From assembly GCF_027922045.1 (NCBI RefSeq), contig NZ_BSEX01000001.1:241348-302989 (forward strand): 61,642 nt of DNA. The letters run 5' to 3'. This document shows, piece by piece, positions 6,636 to 13,567 of this stretch. This DNA comes from Microbacterium terregens. GTDB taxonomy: Bacteria > Pseudomonadota > Alphaproteobacteria > Sphingomonadales > Sphingomonadaceae. The notes below the pieces were generated by a model. It was not told the DNA's origin, ran no database searches, and worked only from the letters and a program-made list of their open reading frames with translations. Numbering within the stretch: the first letter of the stretch is position 1; every line of letters begins with the position of its first letter. The translations under genes and the position numbers were made by a program.

Positions 6636-8977
6636 TGCAGCGCGCCCGCAGTTCGGGTGCAGCTTGCGACCGCCGCGAGCAGCGCGTCCGAATCATAGCG
6701 GTAGATGCTGGTGTCGCCGGGTCCTGCCGGATCGGGCAGGTTGCGCAGGCGGATGACCGGGGGTCCGCCCGGGCGCTCGGAAACCAGGGTCGCGCGCGCA
6801 GCCGCTTCGGTCATCAGCACGACGGCGGGCGGCTCCCACGATGCGCGACCGAGCGCGACCCGATAGCCGTGTTGTTCCAGCAAAGGCCCGATGAAAGCCG
6901 CCAGGGGACCATAGGCCGGTGCCGCGAGCAGGCAGAGCGGCCCGCCGGCCAGCCCGGATGGCGTGGCGGGTTCCAGCTGCGCAAGCAACCAGTCGACGTC
7001 GATCAGCTCGATGCGCTGCTTGTCGAGCACCACCGTGCCCGCAATCCGCCCTGCCGTGCCTGCGGCTTCCACCACCTCGGGCAGGTACACGAGATCCGTG
7101 GCGTGCCGCGCGGCATAGGCGAGCTCCTGTCGGCCGTTGCTGAGGCGCAGCACGGTCATCTCTGCACCATCGTCGACCGGGGCCACTGCCTCGGCCGCCA
7201 GCCACTTTCCGTCCAGCAAGAGCCGCAGGCGCCCGTCCGCGACGTGGACGGCTTCGGATCGGGCCAGCTGGATCCGGTCCACCGCCGCGAGCGGGACCAC
7301 CCGGCGGGCGCCGTCGAGATCGACGAACACCAGCCCTGGCGGACCACCCCCGTTCGCTGCCGCTTCCTCGGGAGGCTTGTCTTCCAGGCCTTGGCTCGGC
7401 GGCGGCGGAAACCGGACGCCGGCTGCGCTGGCGATCCCGGCGCAATCGAGCAACAGCATCGGCTTGCCGCTGTCCGGCAACGTCGTTCCGGCGTAGATGC
7501 CCGTGGCCATCACCGGCGGCGACGCCGGCTTCACGACCAGTTCCTGGTGATCGAGCACCGCGTCGACGGCAAGGGCAAAGCAGCCATTCGGCGCGTTGAC
7601 CACGATCAGCGTCTGCGGCTCCGTACGCGGGGCGGCCAGCTCCAGCAGCGCGGCCAGGTCCACCACCGGCATCCGGCGCGTTCGCACCTCCACCAGCTCG
7701 GTCCCGTCCTCCTCCCGGATACGCGCGCGGGGACCAGCAACGATCTCCTCCACGACCTGGCGCGGAAGGGCGAAGCGCTGCTCGCCGACCGCCACCAGGA
7801 CGGCGGGGATGATCGACAGCATCAACGGCGCCTGAATCTGGATCCGCAGCCCCTCGCCCGGCCGGTTCTCGAGTTCGATCCGGCCGCCGATCTGTTCGAC
7901 TGCGGACCGTACCACGTCCATGCCGACGCCCCGCCCGGAGATCGGCGTCGCCGCGTCCCGCACCGACAGCCCGGGTTCGAAGATCAATTCGGCACCTGCG
8001 GCCGGATCGAGCGCGCGGAGCTCCGCTTCCCGGCGGCTGCCGGAGGCGACGAGCTTTTTTACCAGGCGGTCGACGTCGATCCCGCGTCCGTCGTCGATGA
8101 CCTCGAGCACGATCTGGTTGCCGGCCTGGCGTGCGGCGATGGTCAACTGCCCCGCCTCGGGCTTGCCGGCGGCCTGCCGCTCTGCTGCGCTTTCAATGCC
8201 GTGGTCGATCGCGTTGCGAACCATGTGCACCAGCGGATCGCGCATGACTTCGACCATGTCGCGATCGATCTCGATGTCGCTTCCCTCCAGCTTCAGCGAC
8301 ACCGTCTTGCCGAGCTCTGCCGCGGTATCGCGGACCAGGCGGGGAACCGCTGCGAACAGCGTCTCGATCTTCTGCATGCGGGTGCGCGTCACCGCATCGC
8401 GCATCTCGGCGATGGAAAGCGACAGCCGCGCCAGCGCCGCCTCGACGCCAGGATCGACGCTTCCCCGCCGGAGCAGACGTGCCAGTTCGTTGCGGGCGAG
8501 CACCATGTCGGACATGCCCGCCATCATCCGGTCGAGCAGGCCCACGCCCAGCCGCACGCTGCGGCCGCCGGTGCGCGGCACGGCCGCAGGAAGCGGCACG
8601 ACGTCAGGGGCGCCCGGCCCCAGCGCGGCGATCAGCCCCGCTTCGTCGTCTTCCGGCACGGCAGCGCCCCCATCGAGCGCTTCGACGAGCGCCCCGATGC
8701 GATCGACCACCGCCAGCACGGCGTTGACCAAGGCGCGATCCGGCGTGCGCGTACCCGCCCGCACGTCCGCCAGCACGTCCTCGGCAGCGTGGCTCAGCCG
8801 CAGAAGCCGCGGCAGCCCTAGGAAGCCGCAGCTCCCCTTTACGGTGTGGACGAAGCGGAAAATGGCATCGAGCCGTGCGCGGTCGCCCGGCGAGGCTTCC
8901 CAAGCCACGATTTCGCCGGACAACGCCTCCAGCGTCTCGCGCGTCTCTGCGATGAACTCCCGGAGAAGATCGTCCAT
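6632..8977 (-). CDS. cheA: CheA-like histidine kinase with tandem CheW-like regions and a pseudo-receiver tail
   Basis: A 781-residue kinase. Order: N-terminal HPt domain with His44 (F-V-H-T-V-K-G-S), no recognisable P2 domain, a P3 dimerisation helix region (from about 145), a HATPase with R-N-A-I-D-H-G-I-E, D-D-G-R-G-I-D and G-R-G-V-G-M-D motifs, then a CheW-like region, a low-complexity proline/acidic linker, a second CheW-like region and a C-terminal receiver-like fold of about 100 residues. That last fold lacks the phosphoacceptor: where D is expected after P-A-V-V-L-M it has T. The start ATG at 8977 has AGGGA upstream. It lies 51 bases after chpT on the same strand. Family role: autophosphorylates on the HPt histidine and passes phosphate to CheY or CheB. 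Confidence 0.88.
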   Translation of the reverse strand: MDDLLREFIAETRETLEALSGEIVAWEASPGDRARLDAIFRFVHTVKGSCGFLGLPRLLRLSHAAEDVLADVRAGTRTPDRALVNAVLAVVDRIGALVEALDGGAAVPEDDEAGLIAALGPGAPDVVPLPAAVPRTGGRSVRLGVGLLDRMMAGMSDMVLARNELARLLRRGSVDPGVEAALARLSLSIAEMRDAVTRTRMQKIETLFAAVPRLVRDTAAELGKTVSLKLEGSDIEIDRDMVEVMRDPLVHMVRNAIDHGIESAAERQAAGKPEAGQLTIAARQAGNQIVLEVIDDGRGIDVDRLVKKLVASGSRREAELRALDPAAGAELIFEPGLSVRDAATPISGRGVGMDVVRSAVEQIGGRIELENRPGEGLRIQIQAPLMLSIIPAVLVAVGEQRFALPRQVVEEIVAGPRARIREEDGTELVEVRTRRMPVVDLAALLELAAPRTEPQTLIVVNAPNGCFALAVDAVLDHQELVVKPASPPVMATGIYAGTTLPDSGKPMLLLDCAGIASAAGVRFPPPPSQGLEDKPPEEAAANGGGPPGLVFVDLDGARRVVPLAAVDRIQLARSEAVHVADGRLRLLLDGKWLAAEAVAPVDDGAEMTVLRLSNGRQELAYAARHATDLVYLPEVVEAAGTAGRIAGTVVLDKQRIELIDVDWLLAQLEPATPSGLAGGPLCLLAAPAYGPLAAFIGPLLEQHGYRVALGRASWEPPAVVLMTEAAARATLVSERPGGPPVIRLRNLPDPAGPGDTSIYRYDSDALLAAVASCTRTAGALQ

Positions 8978-9017
8978 AAAGTCCCTGTTTCCCCGGATAG
9001 GCATGCCTGCCCCCGGG

Positions 9018-9032
9018 TTAAGAGGGGGTTAG
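9018..9032 (-). promoter_or_regulatory. Candidate CtrA binding site upstream of cheA
   Basis: The sequence reads TTAA-N7-TTAG on the plus strand (CTAA-N7-TTAA on the minus strand), one base off the full CtrA consensus TTAA-N7-TTAA. It lies about 40 bases upstream of the cheA start and overlaps the chpT stop codon. CtrA commonly controls motility and chemotaxis genes in alphaproteobacteria, and ChpT, which phosphorylates CtrA, is encoded next door. This is a pattern match only. Confidence 0.4.
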
Positions 9033-9667
9033 CTCCGCGGGAAGGAGGCGCCGAACAGCAGCACGTCCGCCTCCGGAGGCGAGACCTGGAGCGTGCCGCC
9101 GCTCTGCTTCACCAGCGCATGAGCCAGGAACGCCGCCGCCGCGCGCGGCGCCAACAGGTCCCCTTCCCCCGACAGCGCGTCGCGCAGTTCGGGGTCCAGC
9201 ACGATCCGCGGCCCGTCCGCACGCACGACGATCTCGACGCCACCCGCATTCGTCTCGGCGCCGATGTCGAGCTGGCCGCCGCGGACCAACGCGTCGCCGC
9301 CGATCAGCGCCAGGTTCAGCAGCGCCTTGATCGCGGGCTTGGGAAGGGTCGGCTCGGCGACCATCCACCCGAGCTTCACCCGGTGGTTCTCCGAAAACAG
9401 CCCCTCGATCGCGGCGCGCGCCTCGCGCGTGTCGACCACGTCGCCGAACCCGCCGGCGGCGCCAAAGGCCAGGCGAAAGAACTTCAGCTTGTTGGCGGAA
9501 GCGCGCGCACTTTCTGCCAGCAATTCCAGGCATCGCGCCCGCATCGCCGGGTCCTGCTCGTCGGCCAGCAGCTCCAACCCGTTGTTGAGCGCGCCTACCG
9601 GGCTGAGAAGATCGTGGCACAGCCGGGAGCACAAGAGGCTCGCAAAGTCGGTGGCGCTGATCTGCAT
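9029..9667 (-). CDS. chpT: ChpT-type histidine phosphotransferase
   Basis: A 212-residue protein with the ChpT signature S-R-L-C-H-D-L-L-S-P at its N-terminus; His18 is the predicted phosphorylated histidine, followed by G-A-L-N-N-G-L-E-L-L. The rest is a degenerate HATPase-like fold without ATP-binding motifs, as in the known dimeric ChpT structures. In Caulobacter, ChpT relays phosphate from the hybrid kinase CckA to CtrA and CpdR and controls the cell cycle; in sphingomonads the same relay is expected to control motility genes. It is followed on the same strand by cheA and preceded 66 bases upstream by a JAMM protein gene. Confidence 0.9.
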   Translation of the reverse strand: MQISATDFASLLCSRLCHDLLSPVGALNNGLELLADEQDPAMRARCLELLAESARASANKLKFFRLAFGAAGGFGDVVDTREARAAIEGLFSENHRVKLGWMVAEPTLPKPAIKALLNLALIGGDALVRGGQLDIGAETNAGGVEIVVRADGPRIVLDPELRDALSGEGDLLAPRAAAAFLAHALVKQSGGTLQVSPPEADVLLFGASFPRS

Positions 9668-9733
9668 GGCGGAAATCCGATCGAAATGGGTGTTCGGCGC
9701 ACCTTCTGACGCTGCCGGACGGTCTCCGCAACC

Positions 9734-10147
9734 TCAGCCGACAAAGCGTAGCGGGACCGGGACGAACCGTCCGGCGACGGGTCCTTCCGCCACCGCGCGC
9801 CAGCAGCCGAGCGTCTCGGCATTGGTGATGATCCACAAGGCGCCGTCGGCGTGCGACGCGGCCGCATCGGCGCTGGAAGGACGCACCGCCCCCCGGGGAT
9901 GCGAGTGATAGTGGCCCAGCACCGCAGGCCCGCCCCCGCGCGCTGCGCGGTGGGCCGTGAGCAGCGCGGACGGATCGATCTCGAAGGTGGTCGTCGGGTC
10001 CGCGGCGACATTGGCGGCGGGCATCAGCGCCGTGACCCGGCCGGGCTCGCCCAGGAGCAGCCCGCACACCTCCCGGTCGGGCGAAACCGCCGCGGCATCG
10101 CGGATCGCCTGCGCGATCCCGGTTGCAATCTCCAGCGTCATTCCCAT
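9734..10147 (-). CDS. JAMM/JAB (MPN+) metalloprotease-like protein
   Basis: A 137-residue single-domain protein with a complete JAMM zinc motif: Glu26 (E-V-C-G-L-L), His81 and His83 (H-Y-H-S-H-P) and Ser91-x2-Asp94. Bacterial stand-alone JAMM proteins hydrolyse isopeptide-like or C-terminal bonds, in some cases on ubiquitin-like sulfur carriers; the substrate here is unknown. It starts at 10147, or two codons later at 10141. The gene is divergent from rluD with only 11 bases between the start codons, and it precedes chpT on the same strand. Cytosolic, since no signal peptide is seen. Confidence 0.8.
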   Translation of the reverse strand: MGMTLEIATGIAQAIRDAAAVSPDREVCGLLLGEPGRVTALMPAANVAADPTTTFEIDPSALLTAHRAARGGGPAVLGHYHSHPRGAVRPSSADAAASHADGALWIITNAETLGCWRAVAEGPVAGRFVPVPLRFVG

Positions 10148-10158
10148 CTAGCTAGAAC

Positions 10159-11109
10159 ATGATCCGGGGGGATTCCATCATTGCGGCGCAGGTCGCCGAG
10201 GCAGCCGACGGGTGGCGTCTGGACCGTGCACTCGCGCACGCGCTGCCGGACCTGTCGCGCGAGCGGCTGAAGGCGCTGATGACGTCGGGCAAGGTGCTGG
10301 CGAGCGACGGTACCGCCGCTTCCGATCCCTCGCGCAAGGCGCGCGCCGGCGACCGGTTCGACATCCACGTCCCTGCGCCCGAACCGGCGGACAATGTGGC
10401 CCAGGACATCGCGCTCACCGTCGTGTTCGAGGACGAGCATCTGATCGTGGTCGACAAGCCGGCCGGGCTGGTCGTCCATCCGGCCGCGGGCAATCCGGAC
10501 GGCACCCTGGTGAATGCGCTGCTCCACCATTGCGCCGGGCAGCTGTCCGGCATCGGCGGCGTCGCCCGGCCCGGCATCGTCCATCGCATCGACAAGGACA
10601 CCTCGGGGCTGCTCGTCGCGGCCAAGCACGACCAGGCGCACGAGGGGTTGGCACGCCAGTTCAAGGCGCACTCGATCGATCGTCGCTACCAGGCGATCGT
10701 GTCCGGGCGCCCGAAGACGGGCAGCGGCACCATCGACGCGCCGCTCGCGCGCTCGTCCACCAATCGCAAGAAGATCGCCATCGTCCAGGGCGGCAAGCGC
10801 GCGGTGACGCATTGGTCGCTGGTACGCCCCCTGCGCGAGGCGGCGCTGGTGGAGTGCCGGCTGGAGACGGGGCGGACCCATCAGGTGCGCGTCCACATGG
10901 CCTCAATCGGCCACCCCCTGGTAGGCGATCCGGTGTACGGTCGGGCGCGTCCGCAGCACCGCGAAGCCCTGGAAACCCTGGGTTTCCGGCGTCAGGCTCT
11001 GCACGCGGCACATCTAGGGTTCATCCACCCTGTACTAAGGCACGCTTTAGCGTTCCATAGCGAAGTTCCGGCAGACATGCAGGAACTGTTGCACCATCTT
11101 CACGTATAA
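10159..11109 (+). CDS. rluD: RluD-family 23S rRNA pseudouridine synthase
   Basis: A 316-residue protein with an N-terminal S4-like RNA-binding domain (R-L-D-R-A-L-A-H-A-L-P, residues about 15-75) and the RluA/RluD catalytic domain containing H-R-I-D-K-D-T-S-G, whose aspartate is the nucleophile, and R-T-H-Q-V-R-V-H later on. RluD makes pseudouridines at helix 69 of 23S rRNA; RluA/RluC paralogues share these motifs, but the S4 domain and length favour RluD. The start at 10159 is only 11 bases from the divergent JAMM gene and has no obvious Shine-Dalgarno sequence, so it may be leaderless. rpoH follows 51 bases later. Confidence 0.9.
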   Translation: MIRGDSIIAAQVAEAADGWRLDRALAHALPDLSRERLKALMTSGKVLASDGTAASDPSRKARAGDRFDIHVPAPEPADNVAQDIALTVVFEDEHLIVVDKPAGLVVHPAAGNPDGTLVNALLHHCAGQLSGIGGVARPGIVHRIDKDTSGLLVAAKHDQAHEGLARQFKAHSIDRRYQAIVSGRPKTGSGTIDAPLARSSTNRKKIAIVQGGKRAVTHWSLVRPLREAALVECRLETGRTHQVRVHMASIGHPLVGDPVYGRARPQHREALETLGFRRQALHAAHLGFIHPVLRHALAFHSEVPADMQELLHHLHV

Positions 11110-11160
11110 GCTGGCGCGCGCTTTTCGAGGAAAGCCTGCGCAAATAAGGGAGAAGCGATC

Positions 11161-12066
11161 ATGGCTAGCGGCAGCAACGTCCCCGCGACGATTCCCGCAT
11201 TGGGCGGCGAAGCGAGCCTCAACCGCTACCTGTCGGAGATCCGGAAGTTTCCGATCCTGGCGCCCGAGCAGGAATATATGCTTGCCAAGCGGTTCCAGGA
11301 GCATGGCGACACCGAGGCTGCGGCGCAGCTGGTGACCAGCCACCTGCGGCTCGTGGCCAAGATCGCGATGGGCTATCGCGGCTATGGCCTGCCCGTGTCC
11401 GAGCTCATCTCGGAGGGCAACATCGGCCTGATGCAGGGCGTGAAGAAGTTCGAGCCGGACCGGGGCTTCCGCCTCGCGACCTATGCGATGTGGTGGATTC
11501 GCGCCTCGATCCAGGAGTTCATCCTGCGCTCCTGGAGCCTCGTGAAGATGGGCACGACCGCGGCGCAGAAGAAGCTGTTCTTCAACCTGCGGCGCATGAA
11601 GTCCAAGCTCGACGCGTTCGAGGACGGCGATCTCAGCCCCGAGCATCTCGCCAAAATCGCGACCGATCTGGGCGTGACGGAGGAAGAGGTCACCTCCATG
11701 AACCGCCGCATGGCGATGGGCGGCGACACGTCGCTCAACGTCCCCATGCGCGAGGACGGCGAGAGTCAGTGGCAGGATTGGCTGGCCGATGAGGGCCCGC
11801 TGCAGGACGAGCGCGTCGCCGATGCGCAGGAAGCCGATGTCCGCCACGGCATGCTGGTCGAGGCGATGGACGACCTCAACGACCGCGAGAAGCACATCCT
11901 GACCGAGCGGCGCCTGACGGACGACCCCAAGACGCTGGAGGAACTCTCCCAGGTCTATGGCGTCAGCCGCGAGCGCGTCCGCCAGATCGAGGTGCGCGCG
12001 TTCGAGAAGCTGCAAAAGGCGATGATGCGCCTGGCCGGCGACAAGCGCCTGCTCGCCACCGCCTGA
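11161..12066 (+). CDS. rpoH: RNA polymerase heat-shock sigma factor RpoH (sigma-32)
   Basis: A 301-residue sigma-70 family protein: region 1.2/2.1 from about residue 20, region 2 with the W-W-I-R-A-S-I-Q-E promoter-recognition helix, the RpoH box Q-K-K-L-F-F-N-L-R (residues about 139-147) that is diagnostic of sigma-32, and region 4.2 with V-S-R-E-R-V-R-Q-I-E. It directs transcription of chaperone and protease genes on heat shock. The ATG at 11161 follows AGGGAGAAG. It stands alone between rluD and mtgA. Many alphaproteobacteria have two RpoH proteins; only one is in this window. Confidence 0.95.
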   Translation: MASGSNVPATIPALGGEASLNRYLSEIRKFPILAPEQEYMLAKRFQEHGDTEAAAQLVTSHLRLVAKIAMGYRGYGLPVSELISEGNIGLMQGVKKFEPDRGFRLATYAMWWIRASIQEFILRSWSLVKMGTTAAQKKLFFNLRRMKSKLDAFEDGDLSPEHLAKIATDLGVTEEEVTSMNRRMAMGGDTSLNVPMREDGESQWQDWLADEGPLQDERVADAQEADVRHGMLVEAMDDLNDREKHILTERRLTDDPKTLEELSQVYGVSRERVRQIEVRAFEKLQKAMMRLAGDKRLLATA

Positions 12067-12071
12067 ACTTT

Positions 12072-12097
12072 CGGGACGCGCCATCGGGTGCGTCCCG
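12072..12097 (+). terminator. Stem-loop after rpoH
   Basis: An 8-base-pair inverted repeat (CGGGACGC ... GCGTCCCG) begins 5 bases after the rpoH stop. It lacks a T-tract. A separate 14-base perfect palindrome, CGCCCCTAGGGGCG, follows at 12101-12114. Together they may reduce read-through into mtgA. Confidence 0.35.
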
Positions 12098-12158
12098 GCC
12101 CGCCCCTAGGGGCGTACGGGCGGTTCCAATCCGTCGCGCTTCGCTCTAGCTGTCGGCC

Positions 12159-12863
12159 ATGGTCGCCGCAGTCCGAACCCGATCGCCCGTCCGCCGCCTG
12201 CTGGGCTGGCTCGTCAAGCTCGCGCTGGGCTTCGTCGCCCTCTCCGTGGCCATGACGGTGGTCTACCGCTTCGTGCCCGTTCCCATCACCTGGACGATGC
12301 TGGGCGACGTCTTCACGGGCCATGGGGTGACCAAGTCCTGGCGTTCGCTTTCCCGCATCGACCCGGACATGGCGCGCGCGGTCATCGCGGGCGAGGATTC
12401 CGGCTTCTGCTCGCACAGCGGCTTCGACTTCGACGCCATCGCCAATGCGGCCAAGCGCAACGCCCGCGGCGGGCGCATCCGCGGCGGATCCACGATCAGC
12501 CAGCAGACGGCGAAGAACGTCTTCCTGTGGCAGGGCGGCGGCTATGTCCGCAAAGCGCTGGAGGCGTGGTTCACGCTCTTGATCGAGAACATCTGGGGCA
12601 AGCGGCGGATCATGGAGGTGTACCTCAACGTCGCCGAGACCGGCATCGGCACCTATGGTGTCGAGGCGGGTGCGCGCCGCTATTTCAAGCACGGCGCCGA
12701 CACGCTTTCACCGTCGGAAGCGGCACGCATCGCCGCGGTGCTGCCGTTGCCCAAGAAGCGCGCAGCGATCGCGCCGCACGGCTTTACGCGCCGGCACGGC
12801 AACACCATCGCCGCGCGCGTGGGCGTGGTGCGCCGGCAGGAACTGGACGCCTGCCTCCGCTGA
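12159..12863 (+). CDS. mtgA: Monofunctional peptidoglycan glycosyltransferase MtgA
   Basis: A 234-residue protein with one N-terminal membrane anchor (about residues 15-40) and a family 51 glycosyltransferase domain: A-G-E-D-S-G-F (catalytic Glu), G-G-S-T-I-S-Q-Q, K-N-V-F-L-W and Y-L-N-V-A-E-T-G motifs. It polymerises lipid II into glycan strands at the periplasmic face. There is no transpeptidase domain, and the length is normal for MtgA. It converges on the small membrane protein gene that ends 18 bases downstream. Confidence 0.93.
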   Translation: MVAAVRTRSPVRRLLGWLVKLALGFVALSVAMTVVYRFVPVPITWTMLGDVFTGHGVTKSWRSLSRIDPDMARAVIAGEDSGFCSHSGFDFDAIANAAKRNARGGRIRGGSTISQQTAKNVFLWQGGGYVRKALEAWFTLLIENIWGKRRIMEVYLNVAETGIGTYGVEAGARRYFKHGADTLSPSEAARIAAVLPLPKKRAAIAPHGFTRRHGNTIAARVGVVRRQELDACLR

Positions 12864-12881
12864 GGTCAGGCGTCCGTCGAA

Positions 12882-13157
12882 TTACTTGGTCTCGCCGCTC
12901 GCGGCGTCGCTCACCGCGCTGCCGGCCTTGTCGGCCGCATCGCCGACGCTCTTGGCCGCGCCCGCGACCGCTTCGGTCTGGATCGTGTCGTTGTTGCTGG
13001 CGCGCAGCAGGAAATAGCCGCCGATCAGGACTGCGATCAGCAGCACGATGGCGAGAAGCGCCGTGCCGCCGCCGCCGCTGCGGCGTTCCACGACCGTGGT
13101 GTGCGGTGCAGCGCCCGTGGTGGTGGTGGTCGTCGTATCGATGCGATCGTCGGACAT
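12882..13157 (-). CDS. Small single-pass membrane protein, unknown function
   Basis: A 91-residue protein with a threonine-rich N-terminus (a run of seven T), a glycine-rich stretch, one membrane helix (about residues 33-52: L-L-A-I-V-L-L-I-A-V-L-I) and an alanine/serine/aspartate-rich tail with a K-S-V-G-D-A-A-D-K-A-G-S pattern that resembles amphipathic LEA-like repeats. I do not recognise a family. The ATG at 13157 has AGGGAG upstream; an in-frame GTG three codons earlier is possible. The tail probably lies in the periplasm. A role in envelope stress is only a guess. Confidence 0.65.
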   Translation of the reverse strand: MSDDRIDTTTTTTTGAAPHTTVVERRSGGGGTALLAIVLLIAVLIGGYFLLRASNNDTIQTEAVAGAAKSVGDAADKAGSAVSDAASGETK

Positions 13158-13243
13158 GGCATTCACTCCCTTCCGTTTCGAATGCGGATTAACTCCGCCT
13201 TCGAAACGAAAGTTCCCGCGATGCCGCGCGACGACCTGCCCGA

Positions 13244-13567
13244 TCAGAACGGCAGCTTGAAGCCCGGGGGCAGCGGCAGACCGCTGGTGAGCTTGGACAT
13301 CTCGCCCTGGCTGGCGGCGTCCGCCTTGGCGCGCGCGTCGTTGAGCGCCGCTGCGATCAGGTCTTCCAGCATCTGCTTTTCGCTGGGCTGAAGCAGCGAG
13401 TCATCGATGTCGACGCCGAGGATCCGGCCCTTTGCCGAGGCACGGATCTTCACCAGCCCGCCGCCGGACTGACCCTCCACCTCGATCGTGTCGAGGCTGG
13501 CCTGCGCCTTTTCGAGTTCGGCCTGCACATTCTGCGCCATGGCCATGATGTCGTTGAGGTCTTTCAT
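13244..13567 (-). CDS. ybaB: YbaB/EbfC family nucleoid-associated protein
   Basis: A 107-residue protein typical of YbaB/EbfC: N-terminal coiled helix (L-N-D-I-M-A-M-A-Q-N-V-Q-A-E-L), G-Q-S-G-G-G-L-V-K-I beta hairpin and the L-E-D-L-I-A-A-A-L-N-D-A motif. The dimer binds DNA non-specifically. The start codon overlaps the dnaX stop (ATGA), the conserved dnaX-ybaB arrangement. recR, which often follows, is not here. Confidence 0.93.
   Translation of the reverse strand: MKDLNDIMAMAQNVQAELEKAQASLDTIEVEGQSGGGLVKIRASAKGRILGVDIDDSLLQPSEKQMLEDLIAAALNDARAKADAASQGEMSKLTSGLPLPPGFKLPF

Noticed and set aside
10148..10155. CTAGCTAG as an operator between the JAMM gene and rluD
   Set aside because: It is only eight bases, and no known regulator fits it; chance occurrence is likely.
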